Of a DNA stretch of 64,000 nt, positions 20,828 to 29,222 are shown in pieces. Where the stretch lies: positions 868,001-932,000 of the forward strand of contig NZ_QRGP01000001.1 in the NCBI RefSeq assembly GCF_003367235.1, given 5' to 3'. The first letter of the stretch is position 1; each line of letters starts with the position of its first letter. The notes below the pieces were generated by a model. The model made no database searches and was not told where the DNA came from. It saw nothing but the letters and a program-made list of their open reading frames with translations. Origin of the DNA: Sphingorhabdus pulchriflava (GTDB taxonomy: Bacteria; Pseudomonadota; Alphaproteobacteria; Sphingomonadales; Sphingomonadaceae). A program made the translations under genes and the position numbers.

Positions 20828-22558
20828 TCAGGCCGCTAGTTCCATTGCGGTGCGTCGAACGAGCCTTCCGGGCAGCTCGCCGGTGGGCTCACCATTGCGG
20901 TAAGTAATCTTGCCGTTGACGATCGTCGCGACAATGCCGTCCACCTTTTGCAGCATCCGCTTGCCGCCTGCCGGAAGGTCATAGACAATCTCCGGCACGC
21001 GCAATTGCAACGCGTCAAAATCGATCACATTCAGATCAGCCTTCATGCCCGGAGCGATCAAGCCGCGATCGTTAAGGCCTACGGTCGCCGCTGTTTTGGA
21101 GGTCAGTTCAGCTACAGCCCGGGGCAAATCAATGCGTTCGCTCTCTGCAGCATCGCGCGCCCAGCGTTGTAGATAATAGGTTGGGAAGCTTGAATCGCAG
21201 ATCAGGCCGTAATGCGCGCCACCATCGGCCAGTGCCATCACGGTGTCAGGATGGCCCAGCATTTCGCGCACCGCAGACAGATTGCCTTCGGTATAATTGG
21301 CAGCGGGCAGGTAGAACATCCGACGCCCTTCATCCTCAAGCAGCCTGTCATAGGCAAATTCCTCGACGCTTTGTCCGGCTGCCTGCGCGCGGGCTTCCAT
21401 GCTGTTGGCGCGTTCGGGTTCGTAATTCGGGCGGCCATCTTCCCATTCATTACTGGCGCGGAAGGCGTTGATCAGCGTGAGCGTTACCGGATTGCTGTCT
21501 TCTGCGATTTCCGACAACAATTGCGCACGGAATTCCGGATCGCGCATCTTCGCGACCCGATCCGCCAAAGGCAGCCCGGCGATCGCCTTGTAGCTGGGGT
21601 GCGAGCTGAACGGATTCAGGCTGAGGTCGAGGCCATAGAACATGCCGACGGGCCGAGGTGCGACCTGACCGCGCATCTGCAGCCCATCCTGCCGGGCCTT
21701 CTCCAGACCGCGCAGCATTGACCGCCAGCCAGCGCCGGGCTGGCCGGGGACATCGAGCAGGGTGAAGGACACCGGTCGCTTGCCATGTTCAGCCAGACCG
21801 CGCAGCAGGGCAAATTCCTCTTCCGCATCGTTGGCGGGGGCAGGGATCATCTGGAAAACGCCTGCCTTGGCTTCGACCAGCCCGTCCATCAGCGCGCAAA
21901 GCTCGTCAAACTCGGAATAGAGGCTGGGCGCAAGCTCGCCCGCGCGTGTCCGGTGCATCATGTTGCGCGAGGTGGTCACGCCAAATGCACCCGCTTCGAT
22001 CGCTTCTTTTACCAGCGCGCGCATCTGCGCCAGATCGTCTTTGGTCGGCGGTTCGTGCCGTGCCGCGCGTTCGCCCATGACGAAGATGCGTACGGCGGAG
22101 TGCGGAACCTGCGTTGCAACATCGATATCGAGTTTGCGTTCTTCCAGCGCGTTCAGATAATCGGGGAAGGTTTCCCAATTCCAAGGCAGGCCATCGACCA
22201 TTACGACTTCGGGGATATCCTCAACCCCTTCCATCAATTTGACCAGCATGTCGCGCTGGTGCGGACGGCAGGGGGCAAAGCCGACGCCGCAATTGCCCAT
22301 CAGCACCGTGGTGACGCCGTGGTTCGACGAGGGTGCCATGCGGCTTTCCCATGTCGCCTGACCGTCAAAATGAGTGTGGATGTCGACAAAGCCCGGCGTG
22401 ACAAGTTTTCCGCCAGCGTCGATTTCGCTCGCAGCCCGGCCTTCGACAGTGCCAACGGCAACAATCTTTCCGTCGCGAACGCCGACATCACCTGTAAAGG
22501 CAGGCTTGCCGCTGCCGTCGACGATATGGCCGTTCCGAATGACAAGATCATAATCCAT
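20828..22558 (-). CDS. N-acyl-D-amino-acid deacylase family amidohydrolase
   Basis: A metal-dependent amidohydrolase, probably removing the acyl group from an N-acyl-D-amino acid or a related amide. The 576-residue product has the D-aminoacylase layout: small beta domain, DIHTHFDGQ metal motif (HxH at about residue 70), GNCGVGFAP, and a C-terminal stretch LADGGAHYG with GMKADLNVIDFD. ATG 22558 is preceded by GAGAGGAAGAG. It is immediately downstream of a GntR regulator, which suggests control by that protein. Substrate and location are unknown; no signal peptide is seen. Confidence 0.87.
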   Translation of the reverse strand: MDYDLVIRNGHIVDGSGKPAFTGDVGVRDGKIVAVGTVEGRAASEIDAGGKLVTPGFVDIHTHFDGQATWESRMAPSSNHGVTTVLMGNCGVGFAPCRPHQRDMLVKLMEGVEDIPEVVMVDGLPWNWETFPDYLNALEERKLDIDVATQVPHSAVRIFVMGERAARHEPPTKDDLAQMRALVKEAIEAGAFGVTTSRNMMHRTRAGELAPSLYSEFDELCALMDGLVEAKAGVFQMIPAPANDAEEEFALLRGLAEHGKRPVSFTLLDVPGQPGAGWRSMLRGLEKARQDGLQMRGQVAPRPVGMFYGLDLSLNPFSSHPSYKAIAGLPLADRVAKMRDPEFRAQLLSEIAEDSNPVTLTLINAFRASNEWEDGRPNYEPERANSMEARAQAAGQSVEEFAYDRLLEDEGRRMFYLPAANYTEGNLSAVREMLGHPDTVMALADGGAHYGLICDSSFPTYYLQRWARDAAESERIDLPRAVAELTSKTAATVGLNDRGLIAPGMKADLNVIDFDALQLRVPEIVYDLPAGGKRMLQKVDGIVATIVNGKITYRNGEPTGELPGRLVRRTAMELAA

Positions 22559-22580
22559 GGCTCTTCCTCTCTCCATATGT

Positions 22581-23231
22581 CTATATCTGTTGCAGGAATT
22601 CGCGGATGCGGCGGACATAGGCCCGGCTCAAATCCTCGGCTTCCTCTGATTTGCCTACCAGCACAGTCCGACCAATCTCTGCCAGTTCCAGCGCATGCCC
22701 TGAACGGAATGCGGCAAAACCAAACTGTGCGCGCATCACATGGACGCGGACCTGCTCCATGATGCGGTTCAATTCAGGGTTGCCCGCGATGTGTGAAAGC
22801 GCGGCGAACAGGTGACGGCGCGCGCGCATATAATGGACTGGATCGTCAGTTTCTGAGGATGCGACAAGCTGGCCAATCGCGTCCGACAGTCGTGTTGGGT
22901 CGCAACCCGCGGCAATACGGCGAGCGGCGCTGCGTGAAACCAGCCCGAACAGAAGTTCGGTCAATTCCAGCGTCATTACGGCTTCGTGGCGGGTGACATG
23001 GATGATATGTGCGCCGCGATTTGGCTCGATCGCGACGACGCCATAGGCGTTCAGATGCTGCAGCGCTTCGCGGATAATCTGCCTGCCAACGCCGAAACGC
23101 AGGCACAGATCGGCTTCGACCATGCGTTGGCCAGGCGCAAATTCGCCTGCTTCGAGCGCTTCGATTACCGTGCGGGCAATTTCTGCCGCTGAGGTTTTGG
23201 TTGAATTTGAGATTGCCGATGTGGATTGCAT
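22581..23231 (-). CDS. GntR/FCD-type transcriptional regulator
   Basis: A ligand-responsive repressor of the FadR-like subfamily. The 216-residue protein has a winged HTH (EIARTVIEALEAGEFAPG...GVGRQIIREALQHL) and a helical FCD ligand/metal-binding domain with histidines in RARRHLFAAL and SHIAGNPEL. In-frame ATGs exist at 23291, 23261 and 23231. Palindromic operator-like sequences lie at 23261-23283, so the farthest start would place the operator inside the gene; I use 23231, though no strong ribosome site decides. It probably represses itself and the following deacylase. Confidence 0.8.
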   Translation of the reverse strand: MQSTSAISNSTKTSAAEIARTVIEALEAGEFAPGQRMVEADLCLRFGVGRQIIREALQHLNAYGVVAIEPNRGAHIIHVTRHEAVMTLELTELLFGLVSRSAARRIAAGCDPTRLSDAIGQLVASSETDDPVHYMRARRHLFAALSHIAGNPELNRIMEQVRVHVMRAQFGFAAFRSGHALELAEIGRTVLVGKSEEAEDLSRAYVRRIREFLQQI

Positions 23232-23260
23232 GGATGGAATGCTGGCGCGCGCATCTTGCA

Positions 23261-23283
23261 TTGTCAACAGATTGTCGACAATC
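23261..23283 (-). promoter_or_regulatory. Candidate GntR operator pair
   Basis: GATTGTCGACAATC (23270-23283) is a perfect 14-bp palindrome, and TTGTCAACAG (23261-23270) is a near-copy directly beside it. Both match the TNGTNNNACNA pattern typical of FCD-type GntR operators. The location just before the GntR gene suggests autoregulation. Confidence 0.65.
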
Positions 23284-23350
23284 TTGCGCATAGCTGAGAT
23301 GCGAAGCTAACAGTTGTAACATCGCGCCACTCGCCGTAGAAGGCGCCGCA

Positions 23351-24085
23351 ATGACAAAGCAAGAACTGACAAACCGGGGCACCGGGGTCGCAAAATGGTC
23401 TTTCCCCCCGGTTCATCCGGAAGGGCGTAAATTCGGTCTCATCGCTGCGGCGGTGACGGCGGTGTTTGCCTTCATGGCTTGGGAAACGCTTGCCTGGCCT
23501 ATGGCGGGTATTACCATCTGGACTTTGGCGTTTTTCCGTGACCCTGCCCGCGCGACACCGATTGACGACCGTTTTGTGGTGGCACCAGCCGATGGCCTGG
23601 TCACGCTCATCGAAAAGGTTCTGCCGCCACCCGAACTGGCTGGTCCGGCAGGACTAGGTGACCAGCCGATGACGCGGGTGTCGATTTTCATGAGCGTCTT
23701 CGACGTGCATATCAACCGCGCCCCCATTCGCGGCACGATCAAGCGCGTGGCCTATATTGCGGGCAAATTCCTCAACGCTGATCTGGATAAGGCCAGCGAA
23801 GAGAATGAGCGCCAGCATTTCCTTGTCGAACGGCCCGATGGCGTGCGCATCGGCTTCACCCAGATTGCAGGCCTTGTCGCCCGCCGCATCGTTGCCTTTG
23901 TGAAGGAAGGCGATGTCGTCGCTGCTGGCCAGCGTGTCGGTCTGATCCGCTTTGGCAGCCGCGTTGACGTATATCTGCCGCACGGGACTGCGCCACGTAT
24001 AATAAAAGGTCAGCGCTGCGTCGCTGGTGAAACGATCCTCGCTGAAATCGGTGTTGATCAGGATCTGCGCGCAATCGCCCATTGA
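23351..24085 (+). CDS. psd: Phosphatidylserine decarboxylase
   Basis: Makes phosphatidylethanolamine from phosphatidylserine at the inner membrane. The 244-residue proenzyme is of the short type, with a hydrophobic N-terminal region and an [12 protein letters not shown] catalytic segment. The self-cleavage site is [10 protein letters not shown]202/S203, where the serine becomes the pyruvoyl group of the small subunit. The gene is followed by pssA, which makes the substrate, completing the pathway in one unit. Confidence 0.96.
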   Translation: MTKQELTNRGTGVAKWSFPPVHPEGRKFGLIAAAVTAVFAFMAWETLAWPMAGITIWTLAFFRDPARATPIDDRFVVAPADGLVTLIEKVLPPPELAGPAGLGDQPMTRVSIFMSVFDVHINRAPIRGTIKRVAYIAGKFLNADLDKASEENERQHFLVERPDGVRIGFTQIAGLVARRIVAFVKEGDVVAAGQRVGLIRFGSRVDVYLPHGTAPRIIKGQRCVAGETILAEIGVDQDLRAIAH

Positions 24086-24117
24086 CAGGCGAAAGCGTGC
24101 ATCCGACATCAAGTGTT

Positions 24118-24885
24118 ATGACTGATAGCAATCCTCGACCGGGAATATCGCTGCGCGCGCTGGCGCCTAATGCTGTTACCGCCATGGCCTTGTGCACCGG
24201 CCTCTCCGGCGTCTGGTTTGCCATGCAGAGCAATTGGGATGCCGCACTCCTCTCTGTCGTAGTCGCGGGTGTGCTCGACGCGATGGATGGCCGCATTGCG
24301 CGAATGCTGAAGGGTGAAAGCCGCTTTGGTGCCGAACTAGATTCCTTGTCCGATGTGATTGCCTTTGGGGCGACTCCCTCGTTGATTATCTATAGCTGGG
24401 CGTTGCAGCATATGCCGCGTTTCGGCTGGACGATTTGCCTGTTCTTTGTGCTGTGTGCAGCACTCCGGTTGGCGCGATTCAATGCGCGGATCGACGCCGA
24501 TGATCAGCCGCACAAATCCGCCGGATTCAATACCGGTGTGCCTTCGCCTGCTGGCGCAGGGTTGGCTCTGCTACCACTTACAATCTGGCTCGAAACTGGT
24601 GCCGAATGGGCGCGCGACTATCGGCTGATTGGGCCGTGGATGCTGCTCTGCGCCGCCTTGATGATCTCAAATGTAGCAACCTTCAGCTGGTCGTCGATCC
24701 GTATCCGTCGGTCGTTCCGCTTTCTGGCGCTGGCAGGTGTGGGGCTGTTTGCCGCGGCTTTGATTTCAGCGCCCTGGGTCGCGTTAATTGCGGCAAGTCT
24801 GGTCTATGCGGGGCTGATCCCACTGAGCGTAGTCAGTTACGCCAAAGTGAAGCGAACGCGCCGGGCTACAGCGCAAAGCGCTTGA
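24118..24885 (+). CDS. pssA: CDP-diacylglycerol--serine O-phosphatidyltransferase
   Basis: Makes phosphatidylserine from CDP-diacylglycerol and serine. The 255-residue integral membrane protein has the CDP-alcohol phosphotransferase motif DAMDGRIAR-x8-GAELDSLSD and about seven hydrophobic segments. A TTG start at 24082 would overlap the psd stop, but ATG 24118 is preferred because the core begins soon after it. The ribosome site is weak. psd-pssA order suggests coupled synthesis of phosphatidylethanolamine. Confidence 0.95.
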   Translation: MTDSNPRPGISLRALAPNAVTAMALCTGLSGVWFAMQSNWDAALLSVVVAGVLDAMDGRIARMLKGESRFGAELDSLSDVIAFGATPSLIIYSWALQHMPRFGWTICLFFVLCAALRLARFNARIDADDQPHKSAGFNTGVPSPAGAGLALLPLTIWLETGAEWARDYRLIGPWMLLCAALMISNVATFSWSSIRIRRSFRFLALAGVGLFAAALISAPWVALIAASLVYAGLIPLSVVSYAKVKRTRRATAQSA

Positions 24886-24906
24886 CGCGCCATTGGGACG
24901 GCCTAT

Positions 24907-24921
24907 GTTCCATATTCGTTC
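24907..24921 (+). promoter_or_regulatory. LexA (SOS) box upstream of rmuC
   Basis: GTTC-CATATTC-GTTC is an exact alphaproteobacterial LexA operator. It ends 18 bases before the preferred rmuC start. Any start at 24925 would leave only three bases after the box. Confidence 0.8.
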
Positions 24922-24939
24922 CTTGTGGTGGAGCTTGAT

Positions 24940-26268
24940 TTGGAACCGTTGATTGTCATTTTCGTAGTTGTCGCTGTCTTACTGGCTGGCCTTGGCCTAG
25001 GCTGGCTGATGGGTGGTAAAGCGGCGCGTGCAGGTGCGGAAACGACCGTGCAATTGCGGGCTATGCTTGATGAAGTTTTGGTTGAACGCGATGCTGCCAA
25101 AGATCGGCTGGCAAGGCTCGAAACCTCGCTCGAGGAGCGTGAGCGCAGCTTTAACGAGCAGTTGAAGGCGCTCTCGGAAGCCAAGGATTTGCTATCCTCC
25201 CAATTTGGCGAAATCGGGCAGAAGCTGCTCGGAGAAGCACAGCAGGCCTTTTTGCAGCGTGCGGACGAGCGCTTTCATCAGGCAGGCGAGAAGAATGAAG
25301 AGCGGTTGAAGCAGTTGCTTGCGCCGGTCGGGGAGCGATTGAAGGCCTATGAGGATCAGGTCGGCAAGATCGAGAAGGAACGCACAGAAGCCTATGGTGC
25401 TCTAACCGGCCTGATCGACCAGATGCGAGCAGGGCAGGAGCGGGTGCAGAGTGAGGCCGCACGGCTGGTCAATTCATTGCGCAATGCCCCCAAGGCACGC
25501 GGTCGCTGGGGTGAGCAGCAGCTCAAAAATGTGCTGGAAAGCTGCGGCCTATCCGAGCATGTCGATTTCGTAACCGAGGCAAGCGTTACCGTCGAAGATG
25601 GGCGGTTGCGGCCCGATGCCATCATTCGTGTGCCGGGCGGGCGCAGCCTCGTGATCGACGCCAAGGTATCGTTGAACGACTATCAGGATGGCTTTAATGC
25701 CGATGACGACGATGCGCGCCAAATCGCGATGTCGCGGCATACGGCCTCGATGAAAAACCATATCGAAGGGCTATCGCGCAAGGCCTATTGGGACCAGTTC
25801 GACGACGCGCCCGATTATGTTATTATGTTCGTCCCCGGCGAGCATTTCCTCGCAGCTGCGCTCGAACATGATCCGACGCTATGGGATCATGCCTTTGAAA
25901 AGCGTGTGTTGTTGGCAACGCCTACCAATCTTGTCGCGATTGCGCGCACGGTGGCGAGCGTATGGCGGCAAGAGGGACTCGCACGCGAAGCCAAGCAGAT
26001 TGGCGCGTTGGGCAAGGAAATGTATGACAGGATTGCTGTTGCTGCAGGGCATTTGAAATCGGTCGGCTCCGGACTGTCCTCGGCCGTCAACAACTACAAC
26101 AAATTTGTCGGCAGTTTTGAACGTAATGTGATGAGTACAGGCCGCAAATTCGCCGAGCTCAACATTGAAACTGGCAAGCGCGAACTTGAAGATGTCCCGG
26201 AAATCGAGGCATTGCCCCGATATGGGAGCGAAGCAGAGCAGGGACTTATAGCGTCGAACAAGAAGTGA
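24940..26268 (+). CDS. rmuC: DNA recombination protein RmuC
   Basis: A membrane-anchored protein of the RmuC family, which limits inversions and recombination at repeats in E. coli. The 442-residue product begins with one transmembrane helix, then a long coiled coil (about residues 35-150), then the PD-(D/E)XK nuclease-like domain with RGRWGEQQL and PGGRSLVIDAKVSL. I start at TTG 24940 because GGTGGAG lies 6 bases ahead; GTG 24925 lacks a ribosome site. A LexA box directly upstream predicts SOS induction. It ends 6 bases from a convergent methylase. Confidence 0.93.
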   Translation: MEPLIVIFVVVAVLLAGLGLGWLMGGKAARAGAETTVQLRAMLDEVLVERDAAKDRLARLETSLEERERSFNEQLKALSEAKDLLSSQFGEIGQKLLGEAQQAFLQRADERFHQAGEKNEERLKQLLAPVGERLKAYEDQVGKIEKERTEAYGALTGLIDQMRAGQERVQSEAARLVNSLRNAPKARGRWGEQQLKNVLESCGLSEHVDFVTEASVTVEDGRLRPDAIIRVPGGRSLVIDAKVSLNDYQDGFNADDDDARQIAMSRHTASMKNHIEGLSRKAYWDQFDDAPDYVIMFVPGEHFLAAALEHDPTLWDHAFEKRVLLATPTNLVAIARTVASVWRQEGLAREAKQIGALGKEMYDRIAVAAGHLKSVGSGLSSAVNNYNKFVGSFERNVMSTGRKFAELNIETGKRELEDVPEIEALPRYGSEAEQGLIASNKK

Positions 26269-26274
26269 TATTTC

Positions 26275-27078
26275 TCAGCCGCGTCGGAACTGGTTCAGCA
26301 CCTCATAAGCCATCACTGCCGTCGCAACCGCCGCGTTAAGGCTATCCGCTTTGCCCAGCATCGGCATTTTGACAAGCAAATCGCATTCGGCTTCATAAGC
26401 CTCCGGCAAGCCCTGTGCTTCGTTTCCGGTCAAAATGAAGCAAGGCGCGGTGTAGCGTCCTTCCTGATAGTCGTTATCGGTTTGCAGGCTGGTGCCCACC
26501 AATTGCCCCGCGCCTTCGCGCAGCCATGGCAGGAATTCGTCCCAGCGACACTGCACCAGTTTCTGCGTAAAAATCGCCCCCATACTCGCGCGGACAGCCT
26601 CGACCGAAAAGGGATCGGTGCAATCGTCGAGCAGGATCAGTCCGCCGGCGCCAACAGCATCGCCCGTGCGCAACATGGTGCCCAAATTGCCGGGATCGCG
26701 CATCGCCTGCGCCACCAGCCATATTTGCGCGCTGTTCCGGTCGAGCGATTCGAGAGGTGTTGCCATTTCACGGTACACGCCGATGACCGTCTGCGGATTG
26801 TCCTTACCCGACAACTTGGAAAGAATATCGGCGCTGGTTTCAATCACGTCGCCACCCGCCGCCAGCACTTCACCTTCCAGCGCGATTTCAAGGCTATGGG
26901 CATCGCGATCGGTGCAACGAAACAGCATTTCGGGCAGGAACCCTGCCTCGCGCGCTTCGGTCAGGATACGAAGCCCTTCCGCCAAAAACAGCCCTTCGCG
27001 TTTGCGGTGCTTCTTTTCGCGCAGTGACCGAACCCGCTTGATCAGCGGATTGGAAAACCCGGTAATTTCCCGGCGCAT
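26275..27078 (-). CDS. TrmH-family (SPOUT) RNA methyltransferase
   Basis: A 2'-O-ribose methylase of rRNA or tRNA with the SPOUT knot. The 267-residue product has an N-terminal L30e-like substrate-binding domain (REKKHRKREGLFLAEG) and the SpoU motifs 1-3: AMRDPGNLGTMLRT, LTGNEAQGLP and ADSLNAAVATAVMAYE. The substrate base is unknown; RlmB-like. It is the last gene of the chvI-to-PTS operon, 6 bases after the HPr gene. It converges with rmuC. Confidence 0.92.
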   Translation of the reverse strand: MRREITGFSNPLIKRVRSLREKKHRKREGLFLAEGLRILTEAREAGFLPEMLFRCTDRDAHSLEIALEGEVLAAGGDVIETSADILSKLSGKDNPQTVIGVYREMATPLESLDRNSAQIWLVAQAMRDPGNLGTMLRTGDAVGAGGLILLDDCTDPFSVEAVRASMGAIFTQKLVQCRWDEFLPWLREGAGQLVGTSLQTDNDYQEGRYTAPCFILTGNEAQGLPEAYEAECDLLVKMPMLGKADSLNAAVATAVMAYEVLNQFRRG

Positions 27079-27084
27079 TGCGCT

Positions 27085-27363
27085 TTAGTCTTCGCCGAAG
27101 CCGTCGGTGACGAGCCCGGCCAGTTTTTCGAGCGCCATGTCCGAGCCCTCGCCTTCAACATGGATTGTGATGTTGCTCTCTTTCGCAGCGCCTAACATCA
27201 TCAGACCCATGATCGAAGTCCCGGCAACCGACTGCCCGTCCTTTTCAACTTCGACCTTCAGTCCTTCGGGTAACCGGCTGACAAAGGTTACAAATTTGGC
27301 GCTCGCTCGGGCGTGCAGACCCTTTTGGTTGACGATTGTCAGCGTGCGGCTGACCCGGCTCAC
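27085..27363 (-). CDS. ptsH: Phosphocarrier HPr
   Basis: A PTS phosphocarrier of 92 residues, here in a nitrogen-type/regulatory PTS. The phosphorylatable histidine is H17 in GLHARAS, and the position matching Ser46 of Gram-positive HPr is S50 in GTSIMGLM, the target of HPr kinase, which is encoded in the same operon. The start is GTG and overlaps the EIIA stop (GTGA). Enzyme I is not in the window. Confidence 0.95.
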   Translation of the reverse strand: MSRVSRTLTIVNQKGLHARASAKFVTFVSRLPEGLKVEVEKDGQSVAGTSIMGLMMLGAAKESNITIHVEGEGSDMALEKLAGLVTDGFGED

Positions 27364-27764
27364 CGCGATGCCTCCAACAATTCAGAGGCTACGCTGATAT
27401 ATTTCCGTCCGGCATCGCGGGCCGCCCGCACAGCATCGCCGACGTTCATATTCTTGCGCGCACTTTCAAGCCGGATGAGCATAGGAAGGTTGATACCCGC
27501 AATCACCTCGACCCGACCGGCATCGAGCAGCGAAATAGCAAGGTTCGACGGGGTGCCGCCGAAGAGGTCTGACAGAACGATGACGCCTTCGCCTTCATCG
27601 ACCGACTTGATGGCCTGGGCAATTTCCTTGCGCCGCGCTTCCATATCGTCGCGCGGACCGATGCAGATCGTTTCGATCAGCTTTTGCGGTCCCACCACAT
27701 GTTCCATGGCCACGACAAATTCCCTTGCCAATGTGCCATGCGTTACCAGTACCAGTCCGATCAT
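27360..27764 (-). CDS. PTS EIIA component, mannose (Man) family
   Basis: A cytoplasmic phosphoryl acceptor from HPr; in alphaproteobacteria this is the orphan ManX/EIIA-Man protein used for regulation rather than sugar transport. The 134-residue product has the H9 phosphorylation site in IGLVLVTHG and the DLFGGTPSNLA motif. ATG 27764 is preferred over an upstream ATG at 27908 because the family N-terminus is MIGLVLVTHG. It overlaps the HPr gene by four bases. No EIIB/C/D genes are nearby. Confidence 0.93.
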   Translation of the reverse strand: MIGLVLVTHGTLAREFVVAMEHVVGPQKLIETICIGPRDDMEARRKEIAQAIKSVDEGEGVIVLSDLFGGTPSNLAISLLDAGRVEVIAGINLPMLIRLESARKNMNVGDAVRAARDAGRKYISVASELLEASR

Positions 27765-27807
27765 CGGTTTGAAGTTCCATTCCCTGTCCGCACCGCGTCG
27801 ACTTTCA

Positions 27808-28758
27808 TCAGTCGTTATACAACGGGCGCGCCTGATTACCTTGCCATTCGAGCGCGTCAACTGGCCTTGAGTGCAAGTTACGATGATTGACAGACGGCGC
27901 ATAGCCATCTTCGCGCAACATCCGGGCGAATTTTTCAGCGACGAACACCGATCGATGGCGCCCGCCTGTGCATCCGAAGGCTATAGTCAGATAGGACTTA
28001 CCCTGCGCGTCGTAGAGCGGGAGCAAATAGGTCAGCAGGTCAGAAATCCGCGATATTGCGCCTTCAAAGGTCGGATCGGCTGCGACATATTCGCCAACCG
28101 CCGCGTCGAGCCCGGTCAAAGGTCGCAGCTCCGGGTCCCAATGCGGGTTCTGCAGGAAGCGGAGATCAAAGATGAGGTCGGCATTCGGGGGGACGCCACG
28201 CGAAAAACCAAAGCTGGTTATCGACACTGTCATCCGGCCTTCTTTCAGTCGGAACCGGTTCCGTATTTCCGCCTGCAGCTCGCTGGCAGACATACGGCTG
28301 GTGTCAATCACCAGATCGGACCAGCGACGCAATGGTTCCATGAGGGTGCGCTCTTCCGATATCCCGTCAATCGCAGGACGATCCTGCGCCAGCGGGTGAC
28401 GGCGCCTTGTCTCTGCATAGCGCCGCTCAATTTCGGTTCCGGCGCAATCGACGAATAAGGTTGTAATTTCCACTCCATCGCGGCTCTGCAAATCTTTGAT
28501 TTCTTCAATCAGTCTCTGCGTTTCAAATCCGCGGGTACGTGTGTCAAAACCGAGGGCTAGTGGAGCGTTATCCGGCGCTTGACCCTCCGCCGGAGGTAAG
28601 GCGAGCAGGGGGCGCGCCAACCGGATCGGGAAATTGTCGACGGCTTCCCAGCCCAGATCTTCGAGTGTCTTGAGCACAGTTGATTTGCCTGCTCCGGACA
28701 GACCAGTTACCAACAATACTCTGTGTGGCTTTCGGCTTGCAGGCATACGCGTTCCCAT
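27808..28758 (-). CDS. rapZ: RNase adapter RapZ
   Basis: A nucleotide-binding protein of the RapZ/YvcJ family; in E. coli it guides small RNA GlmZ to RNase E and senses glucosamine-6-phosphate, while the role in alphaproteobacteria is less known. The 316-residue product has Walker A GLSGAGKST (K25), the EAVDNFP motif and the C-terminal family motif IAFGCTGGRHRSV. It overlaps the hprK stop by one base. Its place between hprK and the PTS genes suggests a tie to carbon or envelope-precursor control. Confidence 0.95.
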   Translation of the reverse strand: MGTRMPASRKPHRVLLVTGLSGAGKSTVLKTLEDLGWEAVDNFPIRLARPLLALPPAEGQAPDNAPLALGFDTRTRGFETQRLIEEIKDLQSRDGVEITTLFVDCAGTEIERRYAETRRRHPLAQDRPAIDGISEERTLMEPLRRWSDLVIDTSRMSASELQAEIRNRFRLKEGRMTVSITSFGFSRGVPPNADLIFDLRFLQNPHWDPELRPLTGLDAAVGEYVAADPTFEGAISRISDLLTYLLPLYDAQGKSYLTIAFGCTGGRHRSVFVAEKFARMLREDGYAPSVNHRNLHSRPVDALEWQGNQARPLYND

Positions 28759-29222
28759 CAGCTGGCTGAACCTGCTTGTCGCACCGGTATGAACTGCTGA
28801 TCAAGCAACCTTTGCAGGGCCTGTTCAACTTTTATCGGTGCACTTGCTTCAAATGCATTGAGGCGAAGCTCGGGCGTCGCAAAATTACCGATATTGCGAA
28901 ATGGCCATGAAATTGGGTGTCGCTCTGGCGGTAGGTCCAGATTGACGACCAAGCGGAGCGGGGCTTTCTCTAAATAAGGTGTGGACACAATGCCCAATCC
29001 GCGTACTTCAAGCTTCCCCTCGATATTAGGGCTGACGTGAATCCAAGGGCCTCCGTCTTGGTCGATCAGATTAATTGCGTCGTCGCAGACAAGTACAGCC
29101 CCACGGTCGATCAATCGCAGCGCCAGATCAGACTTGCCTGACCCGGACTTGCCGATGATCGCGACCCCAAAACCGTCGATCGCGACGCTGGTGGCATGGA
29201 TGCGGTTAGACACGCTGTTCAC
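28758..29222 (-). CDS. hprK: HPr kinase/phosphorylase, short alphaproteobacterial form
   Basis: Phosphorylates or dephosphorylates the regulatory serine of HPr. The 154-residue protein consists only of the C-terminal kinase domain, with P-loop GKSGSGKS (K30); the N-terminal domain of Firmicute HprK is missing, as is usual in alphaproteobacteria. The start is GTG with a GTGA overlap to chvG, and the stop shares a base with rapZ. Functional coupling to HPr S50 in the same operon is family knowledge. Confidence 0.93.
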   Translation of the reverse strand: MNSVSNRIHATSVAIDGFGVAIIGKSGSGKSDLALRLIDRGAVLVCDDAINLIDQDGGPWIHVSPNIEGKLEVRGLGIVSTPYLEKAPLRLVVNLDLPPERHPISWPFRNIGNFATPELRLNAFEASAPIKVEQALQRLLDQQFIPVRQAGSAS

